Shown here: one piece after another, positions 23,908 through 31,556 of the stretch
Numbering within the stretch: the first letter of the stretch is position 1
Layout: each line of letters begins with the position of its first letter
Assembly (NCBI GenBank): GCA_015233395.1
Contig: JADFXV010000032.1
Span: forward strand, 1 to 35,110
Direction: 5' to 3'
Origin: Desulfovibrionaceae bacterium
Lineage (GTDB): Bacteria > Desulfobacterota > Desulfovibrionia > Desulfovibrionales > Desulfovibrionaceae
DNA: 35,110 bases
Made by a program: the position numbers and the translations under genes
Notes under the pieces: model-generated
Seen by the model: only the letters and a program-made list of their open reading frames with translations
Told to the model about the DNA's origin: nothing
Database searches by the model: none

Positions 23908-26394
23908 GTGACTGAATTCGTCAAATCGTTGCGCCAGTGCCTGAAACTGACCTTCCCGCCGGTCATGTTTCAACTGCTTGAGGAAATCCTCAAGCCCGAG
24001 GTCGATTTCGACAATCTGGCGGCAATCCTGGCGCTCGATCCCATCCTGACGGCCACCGTGCTCAAGATGGCCAATTCGCCGGTCTACGGGCCGGCCGGGA
24101 AGGTCACCGACCTGCGCCGGGCGGCCACGGTGCTCGGCACCCGCGAACTGCTCAAGCTCGCCGTGTCCATCTCGTTCCAAAAAAATCTGAGCGACGCCTT
24201 CAAAAAACGCCGTATCGATTTCTTCGGAGTCTGGCGCCAGACCATCTGGAGCGCCATCGCCGCCGAACTGCTGGCCCAAAAATCGTGTCCCGCGCAGGCG
24301 GGCGAGGCCTATATCGCCGCCCTGATGAAGGACATCTCCCTGCTCATCGCCGCCTGCCTGCCCTCGTACACGCCGCCTGCGGGCGCCGAAGGCGCCGGTC
24401 TGCTCAACTACCGGCCGGGACAGGCCGAGGAGGAAATCGCCTCCTTCGGCGAACAGCACGAGGTCTTAAGCGCCGAACTGCTGCGCGAATGGGATTTTCC
24501 CGAACATCTGCGCCAGGCCGTGATCCGCCACCACGATTTCGAAGGGGCCAAAGACCACGATCCCCTGAGTACGTGCATCATCCTGGCCACGCGCTGGGCC
24601 GAAAGCGAATTCTCCCAGGCGCAAAACCCCTCGCCGCTGCTCCAATTCAAAGGCGTGCTGACCGTCAAGCTGGGCCTGCTCGATCTCGAAGTCGAGGAAT
24701 TGCGCCTGGCCTGCATCGCCCGCTTCGGGACCATCCTTGGCGCCCTCGGCCTGGAAGAGGGAAAACATTACGACACGGACTACCGGCGTCATTCCCTGGC
24801 CCTGCTCCAGGAGTATTACCTGCTCAGCCAGGAATTGACCCAGATTTCCGGCGGCCTGGAAAACGCGGCCAAGGTCATCGCCCGCCATCTCAAATGGAAT
24901 TGGGGCCTGGAGAATTTTGATCTGGCCCTGTGGGCCGCCGCGTCCCGCGACTGGACGCTTTTTTCGGCCTCCAAGAACTCGGGCCCGGAACTTGCCGGCA
25001 CGGGCCAGCACGCCGCCGGCCTGCCCTGGCGGCGTCATCAGCCCCGGTTCATCCTGAACGCCACGGGCCGGGAAATCGGGGAACTGCGGCTGGAGCAAAA
25101 CACCCTGGACCAGGAACGGCTGGAACAAATCAAACTGTACGTCACCTTCGCCGGGCAGGCGTTCGAACATTACGCCCTGCGCCAGGCCGTTTTGGAACAA
25201 AAAGCCGAAACCCTGGAAGACCTGCCGGTCGGCGTGGCCCGCCTCGACACCAAGGGACGCATCCTGGAACTCAACGCCCAAATCAAAACCCTGGCGGCAA
25301 TCAAGGGCGATCCCGCCGGCCAGGACGCCTGGAAATACATTTTCGAGAAACAAGGCATATCGCGGGACGTCGAATGGACCGCCTTCCTGGACAATCCCGA
25401 GATTCCCTCCCTGTTTAAGATTTTTTGCCTGAAAAAGAAGAAGCCCGACGCCGAGATGTGCGTCTACATGTCCGCCCACCGGCGGGTCTGGCGCGGCCGC
25501 AGCGAAATCATCATGGTGCTCGAAGACGTGACCCTGGTCCCGACCCTGGAAATGCAGGCCATCAAACAGCGCGATTTTCTGGAACGCCTCATGGACTCCA
25601 TGCGCGACCTGGTCATGACCGTGGACGCCTGCGGCCGGGTGATCTACGCCTCTCCGACCGCCTCCAAGGGGCTTCTCGGCCGCGATCTGTTCGTGATCTG
25701 CACGCCCAAACCGCCCTTCGAAGGCCGCTTTGGACCGGAACTTCTGGCCCACCCGCCCGGGGCGATCGAAGTCGATCTCCATACCGGCCCCTCCAAATCC
25801 ATTCCCCTGGAACTGGTCATCTCGCCCCTGAGCCAGCAAGGCGTCGCCGGCCGCAACTATCTCGTGGTCGGGCGCGACTTGAGCGCCATCCGCCGCCTGG
25901 AGGAAAAACTCAAGCGCCAAGCCATGTTCGACGGCCTGACCCAACTGCTCAACCACTTCCAGTTCCACGTGGCCCTGGAACGCGAAGTCCTGCGCGCCAG
26001 ACGCACCGACCGGCCGGTCGGACTCATGTTTCTGGATCTGGACAACTTCAAACGCTACAACGACGCGAAAGGCCACCAGGCCGGCGACGAAGCCCTGCGC
26101 AAAGTCGCCGACATCATGCGGCAAAACAGCCGGCGCGGCATGGACATCCCCTGCCGCTACGGCGGCGACGAATTCACCATCATCTTCACGGAAATCGGCG
26201 CGCCCAATCTGGAAGAAATCGCCGGCCGCATCATCGAAACCTTTGCAGCGCACTGGTCCGGCTACCTGGGCGTGAGTTCCGGACTGGCCATCGTCAAACC
26301 CGGCGAATCGCCCGACCAGCTCATCGGCCGCGCCGACAAAGCCGCCTACGCCGCCAAAACCGCCGGCGGCAACCGCTTCGTCTGGGCGGAATGA
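23908..26394 (+). CDS. HDOD-PAS-GGDEF protein (probable diguanylate cyclase)
   Basis: An 828-residue soluble signalling protein. Residues about 1-220 are an HDOD domain (FPPVMFQLLEEILKPEVDFD, ILTATVLKMANSPVYG, VLGTRELLKLAVS). About 300-450 is a poorly recognised sensor region, perhaps GAF-like. About 430-660 contains two PAS-like segments (RLDTKGRILELNAQ and MTVDACGRVIYASPTA). The C-terminus is a GGDEF domain with intact G752-G-D-E-F756 and an inhibitory I-site R743-G-M-D746, so it should make c-di-GMP with product inhibition. No membrane segment is seen. Start is GTG 23908 with GAGG upstream. It may share the mqn transcript; whether it senses redox or quinone state is speculation. Confidence 0.88.
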   Translation: MTEFVKSLRQCLKLTFPPVMFQLLEEILKPEVDFDNLAAILALDPILTATVLKMANSPVYGPAGKVTDLRRAATVLGTRELLKLAVSISFQKNLSDAFKKRRIDFFGVWRQTIWSAIAAELLAQKSCPAQAGEAYIAALMKDISLLIAACLPSYTPPAGAEGAGLLNYRPGQAEEEIASFGEQHEVLSAELLREWDFPEHLRQAVIRHHDFEGAKDHDPLSTCIILATRWAESEFSQAQNPSPLLQFKGVLTVKLGLLDLEVEELRLACIARFGTILGALGLEEGKHYDTDYRRHSLALLQEYYLLSQELTQISGGLENAAKVIARHLKWNWGLENFDLALWAAASRDWTLFSASKNSGPELAGTGQHAAGLPWRRHQPRFILNATGREIGELRLEQNTLDQERLEQIKLYVTFAGQAFEHYALRQAVLEQKAETLEDLPVGVARLDTKGRILELNAQIKTLAAIKGDPAGQDAWKYIFEKQGISRDVEWTAFLDNPEIPSLFKIFCLKKKKPDAEMCVYMSAHRRVWRGRSEIIMVLEDVTLVPTLEMQAIKQRDFLERLMDSMRDLVMTVDACGRVIYASPTASKGLLGRDLFVICTPKPPFEGRFGPELLAHPPGAIEVDLHTGPSKSIPLELVISPLSQQGVAGRNYLVVGRDLSAIRRLEEKLKRQAMFDGLTQLLNHFQFHVALEREVLRARRTDRPVGLMFLDLDNFKRYNDAKGHQAGDEALRKVADIMRQNSRRGMDIPCRYGGDEFTIIFTEIGAPNLEEIAGRIIETFAAHWSGYLGVSSGLAIVKPGESPDQLIGRADKAAYAAKTAGGNRFVWAE

Positions 26395-26399
26395 AGATT

Positions 26400-26549
26400 G
26401 GGGGAGAGAGGGAGAATCGGGGGAGGAACCTTTTTTATAGTGGAGAGCGCCGGCCAGCGCTTCGCGCCGACGACGCAAGGCGAGAGTGAGAAAATGAGGA
26501 CATTTTCTCACTCTCGCCTTGCCCCGAACCCCCGCCTCCCAAAAACTTT
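26400..26549 (+). repeat. Family A element, copy 6, long form with extra hairpin
   Basis: Starts five bases after the HDOD-GGDEF stop with GAGAATCGGGGGAGGAACC and ends CCTCCC-AAAAACTTT. The interior is about 100 bases and contains a perfect 21-bp-arm hairpin, 26475-26495 with 26502-26522, loop GAGGAC. The whole element is about 85 percent identical by eye to 32485-32618. Confidence 0.85.
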
Positions 26550-26550
26550 A

Positions 26551-26682
26551 GGGGCTGTCCTAGCCAACAAGCGACAATCCACATTTTTCGTAATGTTATC
26601 AGGCTTTTGAAGTGGATTCTTTGTTTTGTCTTCAAGCGGGGCCGGGGGCCGCAGGCCCCCTGGGGGAAAATAGTGGTTTTGG
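26551..26682 (+). repeat. Family C repeat, copy 1
   Basis: About 132 bases beginning GGGGCTGTCCTAGCCAA, with ATTTTTCGTAATGT in the middle, TTCAAGCGGGGCCGGGGGC near the end and a final TGGGGGAAAATAGTGGTTTT. The second copy is at 28015-28147 in the same orientation. The GGGGCTGTCCT beginning resembles the ends of some IS families (from memory). No transposase is present. The rest of this gap, to 26734, shows no gene. Confidence 0.75.
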
Positions 26683-26734
26683 TTTTCTGCTTTCAAGCCT
26701 GAACGCGGCAGCCTTTTGAAGAGCAAAGCCAGAA

Positions 26735-27178
26735 CTACTGGTTTTTCCCAGAGGGCTTCGCCCCCGGCCCCCCCCGCTCCTCCCCGCCCGGCAGCCATTT
26801 GGCCCACAGTTGGCGTGAGCGGGGGCCGTCGAATTCGCAGAAAAAGATTCCTTGCCAGGTTCCAAGCAGGAGCCGTCCCTGCTCCACGAACAGGGTCAGT
26901 TGCGCGCCCGTCAGGCAGGACTTGATGTGCGCGTCGCTGTTGCCTTCGGCGTGGGTGTAGCCGCCTTCGCGCGGCGCGAGGGAGGCCAGCGCGGCGGCGA
27001 TGTCGCGCGCCACCGAGGGATCGGCCGCCTCGTTCACCGCCAGTCCGGCCGTGGTGTGCGGGCAATGCAGCGCCAGAAGCCCGTCCCGCCAGCCTTTGCG
27101 CGCGATCAGCGCCTCCAGTTCGGCGGTGATGTTTTGCATTTCCACGCGCCTGTCCGTGCGTACGTTCAAGGTTTCCAT
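26735..27178 (-). CDS. YjbQ-family protein (UPF0047; secondary thiamine-phosphate synthase-like)
   Basis: A 147-residue protein of the compact YjbQ fold. It shows the family motifs LHCPHTTAGLAVNEAADP, HAEGNSDAHIKS and LLLGTWQGIFFCEFDGPR. The His and Glu of these motifs bind a metal in solved homologues. YjbQ proteins have weak thiamine phosphate synthase activity, but the physiological role is unclear. Transcribed leftward from ATG 27178, 43 bases after cobM, so probably the same transcript. The last residues (about 130-147) run into repeat-like GC-rich DNA and may be a recent extension. Confidence 0.88.
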   Translation of the reverse strand: METLNVRTDRRVEMQNITAELEALIARKGWRDGLLALHCPHTTAGLAVNEAADPSVARDIAAALASLAPREGGYTHAEGNSDAHIKSCLTGAQLTLFVEQGRLLLGTWQGIFFCEFDGPRSRQLWAKWLPGGEERGGPGAKPSGKNQ

Positions 27179-27221
27179 GGCCGCCTCCCTTTGCGAGAAA
27201 AAGACCGGGGGCCGCGCCCCG

Positions 27222-27977
27222 TTACCGGTAGCCGTGGCTGAAATTCGGGTCGTACAGGCGCGAACGCACGGCCGGGAGCGACTCGCCCGGCAGGACCAGG
27301 ATGACGGTTTGCCGGGTCAGGTCGTGCGCGGCGGCCGCGCTCGCCAGTTCGCCGAGCGTGGTGAGCAGGCGTTTTTCGCCGGGCCAGCCGAGCCGGTGCA
27401 CCAGGGCGACCGGTGTTTGCGGGTCGAGTCCGCCCGCGAGCAGTTCGTTTTGGACAAAGCCGGCCTTGTGCACCGAGAGGTAGATGGCGAGTGCGCAGCG
27501 GTGCGCGGCCAGGGAGCGCAAGCTTTCCGCTTCCGGGACCGGGGTGCGGCCCGGGGCGCGGGTCAGGATGAGGGTTTGGCCGGTTTCCGGGCTGGTGAAG
27601 GAGACGCCCAGGGCGGCGGCGGCGGCGGCGGCCGTGGTCACGCCGGGCACGATTTCGTAGGCGATATTGTCGGCGGCGAGAAGCTGCGCCTGCTCGCGGA
27701 CCGCGCCGTAGAGCGACGGATCGCCGGTATGCACCCGGGCTGCGGTTTGGCCCTTGGCGACGGCGGCCTTGATGATCCCGTGGGTCTGCTCCAGGGTGAG
27801 CGCCGCCGAATCGTGCAACTCCGCGCCGCTCTTGGCCAGAGCTGCTATCCCGGGGGATACGAGGGAGCCCGCGTAGACGACCACATCCGCCGAAGCGATG
27901 AGCCGGGCGGCTTTGAGCGTCAAAAGCTCCGGGTCGCCCGGTCCGGCGCCGATGAAATATACTTTGGGCATGGCCAT
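27222..27977 (-). CDS. cobM: Precorrin-4/cobalt-precorrin-4 C11-methyltransferase
   Basis: A 251-residue tetrapyrrole methylase of CobM/CbiF size. It has the N-terminal VYFIGAGPGDPELLTLKA, YAGSLV, HTGDPSLYGAVREQ and EIVPGVTTAAAAAAALG, which identify the C11 enzyme rather than CobI or CobJ. It methylates C11 using SAM in corrin synthesis. Start at ATG 27977 (GAGG eight bases upstream); ATG 27971 is also possible. A longer frame to 28040 enters the family C repeat and is rejected. It is separated from other cobalamin genes, with yjbQ downstream, and both lie between two family C repeats. Confidence 0.93.
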   Translation of the reverse strand: MAMPKVYFIGAGPGDPELLTLKAARLIASADVVVYAGSLVSPGIAALAKSGAELHDSAALTLEQTHGIIKAAVAKGQTAARVHTGDPSLYGAVREQAQLLAADNIAYEIVPGVTTAAAAAAALGVSFTSPETGQTLILTRAPGRTPVPEAESLRSLAAHRCALAIYLSVHKAGFVQNELLAGGLDPQTPVALVHRLGWPGEKRLLTTLGELASAAAAHDLTRQTVILVLPGESLPAVRSRLYDPNFSHGYR

Positions 27978-28014
27978 GGAAACCGCCTCGCGATGCTGGC
28001 TCAAGAATGAATTT

Positions 28015-28147
28015 GGGGCTGTCCTGCCAATGAGCGACAATTTATATTTTTCGTAATGTGATTAAACAGTTGAAGTCTATTCCCTGCGTTGTTTTCAAGC
28101 GGGGGCCGGGGGCGGCAGCCCCCTGGGGGAAAAATAGTGGTTTTGGA
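28015..28147 (+). repeat. Family C repeat, copy 2
   Basis: Direct repeat of 26551-26682: GGGGCTGTCCTGCCAA, GCGACAAT, ATTTTTCGTAATGT, TTGAAGT, TTTTCAAGCGGGGGCC, GCAGCCCCCTGGGGGAAAA and ATAGTGGTTTTGG in the same order. The two copies bracket yjbQ-cobM. Confidence 0.75.
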
Positions 28148-28286
28148 AGGACTTGCAAAATTCATTCGCCGCCATGCCGGACTCGCGACAGGGCTGAGCA
28201 ACTCGTTAAAATCATGAGGGATTCCAAAAGGCGCAGCCTTTTGGCCGCCGAAGGCGCCGCAAACCCGCTATTTTTGCAAGTCCCTC
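28147..28286. repeat. MITE-like element (family D) with 12-bp terminal inverted repeats
   Basis: GGACTTGCAAAA (28150-28161) and TTTTGCAAGTCC (28272-28283) are exact inverted ends about 134 bases apart. Inside is a hairpin CCAAAAGGC-GCA-GCCTTTTGG (28225-28245) preceded by GGATT and followed by CCGCCGAAGGC, which matches the hairpin at 30306-30326 on the other strand. It has no coding capacity. Confidence 0.6.
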
Positions 28287-28331
28287 TGTGGAGGAACTCT
28301 TTATTTCAAAAAAAGTTCTTCCTCCGGTTCT
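28287..28331 (-). repeat. Family A short hairpin, copy after cheV
   Basis: On the minus strand directly after the cheV stop: AGAGAACCGGAGGAAGAACTT, a T-run, then AAAGAGTTCCTCC. The arms GGAGGAAGAACT and AGTTCCTCC pair imperfectly. The T-run lies in the loop, so terminator function is uncertain. Confidence 0.6.
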
Positions 28332-29306
28332 CTATCTTTCCAGTCCCAGCATTTCTTTGATGAGCGCCTTGGCGCGGCGGGCGACCTGGCCGAGTTCGGG
28401 TTTGGAGATTTGGTCGTCCGCGCCCACGGATTCGCCTTTATGGCGCAGCTTGTCGGTGATCAGCGAGGAGAACAGGATCACCGGCAGTTTCTTGAGCACG
28501 TCGTCGCTTTTGATGCGTTTGGTCAGGTTCATGCCGTCCATGCCGGGCATTTCGATGTCCGCGACCACGGTTTGCAGGTATTCGCTGATGGCGCGTCCTT
28601 CGGCCTGAGCCTTGCTTTTGAGGAATTCCAGGCGCTCCCAGGCGTCTTTGCCGTTGGTGTAGAGTTCGACGTCGAACCCGGCCTTGCCGAGCAGGTCGCG
28701 CTGCATTTCGCGAACCAGGGTGGAGTCGTCGGCCACCATGACCCGAAACCGGGAGGAGGAGGACAAGTCGACCTCGGCGTCGAGGTGCAGCCCGAGATCG
28801 GGATTGATGTCGGCGACGATTTTTTCCAGGTCGAGCAGAAAGACGATGCGGTCTTCCAGGCGCACCACGCCGGTGATCGAATCGCCGCTCATGGAGGAGA
28901 CGTAGGGGCTCGGCGGTTCGACCGATTCCCAACTGATGCGGTGGATGCGGGTCAGTCCGGTGACGAGAAAGGCCGTGGTCACCTGGTTGAACTCGGTGAC
29001 GATGACCTTGGGCGAGTCGGTCGCCAGGCGTTTTTTCTCCAGCCACAGGCTCAGATCGACCAGCGGGATGATGTGGTTGCGCAGGTTGAAGGCCCCGAGC
29101 ACCGAGGGGTGGGAGACTTCGGGCAGGGCGGTGATCCGGGGCAGGCGGATGATTTCGAGCACCTTGGCCACGTTGACCCCGTAATAGCCCTTATACGTCG
29201 TCGCCTCTTGCGCGCCGTCCCTGGCGAGGACCTCTTCGTCCAGATAGAATTCGACGATTTCGAGTTCGTTGGTGCCGGCTTCGAGCAAGATGTTGGTCTG
29301 AGACAT
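28332..29306 (-). CDS. cheV: Chemotaxis coupling protein CheV (CheW-receiver)
   Basis: A 324-residue protein. Residues about 35-175 are a CheW domain (YYGVNVAKVLEIIRLPRITALPE in parts, NLRNHIIPLVDL, VVRLEDRIVFLLDLEKI). Residues about 195-320 are a response-regulator receiver with VMVADDS, phospho-acceptor Asp in VVADIEMPGMDG and Lys in SKPE. It links chemoreceptors to CheA and tunes adaptation. Start chosen at ATG 29306 (GGAG about nine bases upstream), where CheV proteins begin; a longer frame includes the nine-base tandem repeat. No other chemotaxis gene is in the window. Confidence 0.92.
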   Translation of the reverse strand: MSQTNILLEAGTNELEIVEFYLDEEVLARDGAQEATTYKGYYGVNVAKVLEIIRLPRITALPEVSHPSVLGAFNLRNHIIPLVDLSLWLEKKRLATDSPKVIVTEFNQVTTAFLVTGLTRIHRISWESVEPPSPYVSSMSGDSITGVVRLEDRIVFLLDLEKIVADINPDLGLHLDAEVDLSSSSRFRVMVADDSTLVREMQRDLLGKAGFDVELYTNGKDAWERLEFLKSKAQAEGRAISEYLQTVVADIEMPGMDGMNLTKRIKSDDVLKKLPVILFSSLITDKLRHKGESVGADDQISKPELGQVARRAKALIKEMLGLER

Positions 29307-29333
29307 GGGCACGGTCTCCGCTGAAGGCTTTTT

Positions 29334-29360
29334 GCGTTGATCGCGTTGATCGCGTTGATC
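29334..29360. repeat. Tandem repeat of nine bases, three copies, upstream of cheV
   Basis: GCGTTGATC occurs three times in perfect tandem (29334, 29343, 29352), followed by a partial copy GCC. It lies 28-54 bases upstream of the cheV start codon, between cheV and ispH. Each unit contains GATC. Confidence 0.85.
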
Positions 29361-29408
29361 GCCGCGCCGGGTTCGTCCAAAGTCCGGGTCCAAGCGCCCG
29401 GCGGCGGA

Positions 29409-30257
29409 TTATAGTTCCGTCAGTGTCCGATAAATGGCGTCGATGATATCTTTGGGTGTCGACGCCCCGGCTGTCAAGCCGATTTTTTTGCCGCGCAAAA
29501 GGTCCGCGTCGAGCTGGTCCGGGGTTTCGACGTGCAGGCAGGGCGTGCCCGCGTCGCGGGCGATTTTGGCCAGCCGCCGGGTGTTGCCCGAGGTAAACCC
29601 TCCGGCCACGACCATGACGTCCACCTGGCGGGCCAGTTCCACGGCCTCGTCCTGGCGTTCGCGGGTGGCCCCGCAGATGGTGTCGAGCACGGGGATCTCC
29701 TTGCCGAGCTTGCGGGACAGGAAGCGGCGCACGTGGACGAATTCGGCCGTGTCCTGGGTGGTCTGGGCGGCCAGGAAATAAGCGCGGTCCGGATCAAGCG
29801 GCAGCGCCTCCAGTTCGTCCAGATCGCCGAAGACCATGGAGCCCTCGCCCCCGTGGCTGAGCAGCCCGCGCACCTCGGGATGGTCGGCCTCGCCGTAGAG
29901 CAAAAGCGTCCGGCCCTCCCCAGCCTGTTCGGCGATCAGGAGCTGGGCGCGCTTGACCTTGGGACAGGTGGCGTCGACGACCTGTATTCCCTTGGCGAGA
30001 AGCGCCGCCACGGTCGCCCTCGGAACCCCGTGGGCGCGGATGACCACGTGCGAGTCCGCCTCGATGGCCTTCGGGTCTTCGGCTATGCGGACGCCCTTGG
30101 CGGCGTACGCTTCGAGCACTTGCGGATTGTGGATGATCGGACCGAAGGTGTAGATGCGGCGGACGCCGCCGTTGTCTTTGAGCAAGGCTTTGAGCTTGCG
30201 CAGGGCCAGGTCCACGCCCATGCAGAATCCGGCCGTCTTGGCGCGCAGTACTTCCAT
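29409..30257 (-). CDS. ispH: 4-hydroxy-3-methylbut-2-enyl diphosphate reductase
   Basis: A 282-residue iron-sulfur enzyme, the last step of the MEP isoprenoid route to IPP and DMAPP. The three cluster ligands are visible: the Cys in GFCMGV near residue 12, in VDATCPKV near 96, and in DTICGATRERQ near 195. FGPIIHNPQV, RAHGVP and AGGFTSGNTRRL are family motifs that bind the diphosphate. The start at ATG 30257 has GGAG eight bases upstream; the frame is open far upstream through the dus gene but without homology. It supplies precursor for the polyprenyl synthase at 22938. Confidence 0.96.
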   Translation of the reverse strand: MEVLRAKTAGFCMGVDLALRKLKALLKDNGGVRRIYTFGPIIHNPQVLEAYAAKGVRIAEDPKAIEADSHVVIRAHGVPRATVAALLAKGIQVVDATCPKVKRAQLLIAEQAGEGRTLLLYGEADHPEVRGLLSHGGEGSMVFGDLDELEALPLDPDRAYFLAAQTTQDTAEFVHVRRFLSRKLGKEIPVLDTICGATRERQDEAVELARQVDVMVVAGGFTSGNTRRLAKIARDAGTPCLHVETPDQLDADLLRGKKIGLTAGASTPKDIIDAIYRTLTEL

Positions 30258-30305
30258 GCGATTGGCTCCGGTGCGGGCCGGGGCTGTAAAGAAAGCCTCC
30301 GGCGG

Positions 30306-30326
30306 CCAAAGGGCGCAGCCCTTTGG
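30306..30326 (-). terminator. Hairpin after the dihydrouridine synthase gene (family D core)
   Basis: CCAAAGGGC-GCA-GCCCTTTGG as read on +, nine-bp arms with a three-base loop. On the minus strand it follows the dus stop and is followed by CCGCCGGAGGC and TTTCTTT. It matches 28225-28245, with one base pair changed on both arms. Confidence 0.65.
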
Positions 30327-30337
30327 AATCCCATAAT

Positions 30338-31354
30338 TTATGGCGTCAATGCGGCGGCGCGCGACTCGCCGGCAGCGTCGATGGCGCCCGGCTCGCTCGT
30401 TTCGATGGTCTCGATCAGCGCGTACAGCGCCTCCCACGAGGTACACGAAGACAATTGCTTGCGCAACGCGCGCGCGCCCGAAAGCCCCCTGGCGAAGCGG
30501 GGGATGACCGTGCGCATTTTCAGCAGGGCGGCGTGGGGATTGCCGTGGCGCGCGGCGAGCGCGGCGTAGCGCCGGGCCAGAGCGGCGACGGACGCGGGAG
30601 TGGCCGCGGCCGGGGTTTCCCCGCGCATAAGCGCGCGCAGCCGGTGAAAGACTCCCGGATCGGCGAGCGCGCCCCGGGCGAACATGACCCCGTCGGCGCG
30701 GGTTTCGCGCAGGGCGTTCGCGGCGTCTTCGGCGGAAAACAGATCCCCGGAATAGATCAGCGGCAGCGTGGTGCGCCGGCGCAGGGAGGCAACCGCCTCG
30801 CGGTCGGCCGCGCCGGAGAAGCCGTCGGAGGCGAAGCGCGGATGGATGGCGAGCCAGGCCGCTCCGGCGTCTTCGAGGCGCGGGAGCAGTTCGTGCAACA
30901 CCGGCTCGTCGCGCCGCCAGCCCAGGCGCAGCTTGACCCCGCAGCGCCCCGGCCCGGCCGAACGCGCCATGGCGCGCGCTATATTCACGAGCAGCCCCGG
31001 GAATTTGAGCAGGGCCGCGCCCGCGCCGGTCTTGACCACCTTGGGCGCCGGACAGCCCGCGTTGAGGTCGAAATACCCCGGTCCGCCGGCCAGAAGAATA
31101 TCCATGGCCCGCGCCATGGTGTCCGGATGCGCCCCGAAGAGCTGCGCCACCAGCGGCGAATCTTCCCGCGTGGTGGCCAGCAGGTCGCGCGATCCCGGGC
31201 TGTCGTAGATCAGCCCCTTGGCGCTGACCATTTCCGTGACGCACGCGGCCGCGCCGTATTCGCGGCACAGCAGCCGGAAAGCCAGGTCCGAAAATCCGGC
31301 CAGCGGCGCGAGCCAGGGGGCGTCCGGGGCGATGGGAAGAGTGGGGGTGGTCAT
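30338..31354 (-). CDS. tRNA-dihydrouridine synthase family protein
   Basis: A 338-residue FMN-dependent enzyme that reduces uridines in tRNA. It begins with WLAPLAGFSDLAFR, has VTEMVSAKG, QLFGAHPDTMA, and the catalytic Cys in FDLNAGCPAPKVVKTGAGAA, written here in two pieces of the motif. GVKLRLGW, IHPR and GVMFARGALADP complete the barrel. It is closest in pattern to DusB-like enzymes, but the subfamily is not certain. Start at ATG 31354 because homology begins just after it; there is no clear Shine-Dalgarno. It is divergent from ilvE. Confidence 0.9.
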   Translation of the reverse strand: MTTPTLPIAPDAPWLAPLAGFSDLAFRLLCREYGAAACVTEMVSAKGLIYDSPGSRDLLATTREDSPLVAQLFGAHPDTMARAMDILLAGGPGYFDLNAGCPAPKVVKTGAGAALLKFPGLLVNIARAMARSAGPGRCGVKLRLGWRRDEPVLHELLPRLEDAGAAWLAIHPRFASDGFSGAADREAVASLRRRTTLPLIYSGDLFSAEDAANALRETRADGVMFARGALADPGVFHRLRALMRGETPAAATPASVAALARRYAALAARHGNPHAALLKMRTVIPRFARGLSGARALRKQLSSCTSWEALYALIETIETSEPGAIDAAGESRAAALTP

Positions 31355-31453
31355 GGGATTGGCGCATGGCGCAGAGGGCGCGGGGCAAGGCATAGCGCAA
31401 GCAGGGGAGGGAGGCAATATTCACGGCGCGTGCAACCGCGCCGCAACCGCTCC

Positions 31454-31482
31454 TTGACCTCCCCTTGTCTTTTGTCTAGCTT
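31454..31482 (+). promoter_or_regulatory. Candidate sigma-70 promoter for ilvE
   Basis: TTGACC (31454-31459) and TAGCTT (31477-31482), spaced 17 bases. The -10 resembles that of the leu leader (TAGCCT). A hairpin GCCCGG-ACG-CCGGGC at about 31505-31519 lies in the leader. No leader peptide with an ATG is seen. Confidence 0.5.
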
Positions 31483-31556
31483 GCCTGTTTGCATCCGGCC
31501 CAACGCCCGGACGCCGGGCTGTTTGCCTGCCGGCGAAGTTGCGACAAGGGGGAGAA

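Noticed and set aside
26551-26682. Family C as an intact insertion sequence
   Set aside because: Only about 132 bases, no transposase and no clear matching inverted end.
30258-31424. Long N-terminal extension of ispH through the dus gene
   Set aside because: IspH proteins start at MEVLRAKTAGFCMGV; the upstream part is an out-of-frame shadow of dus.
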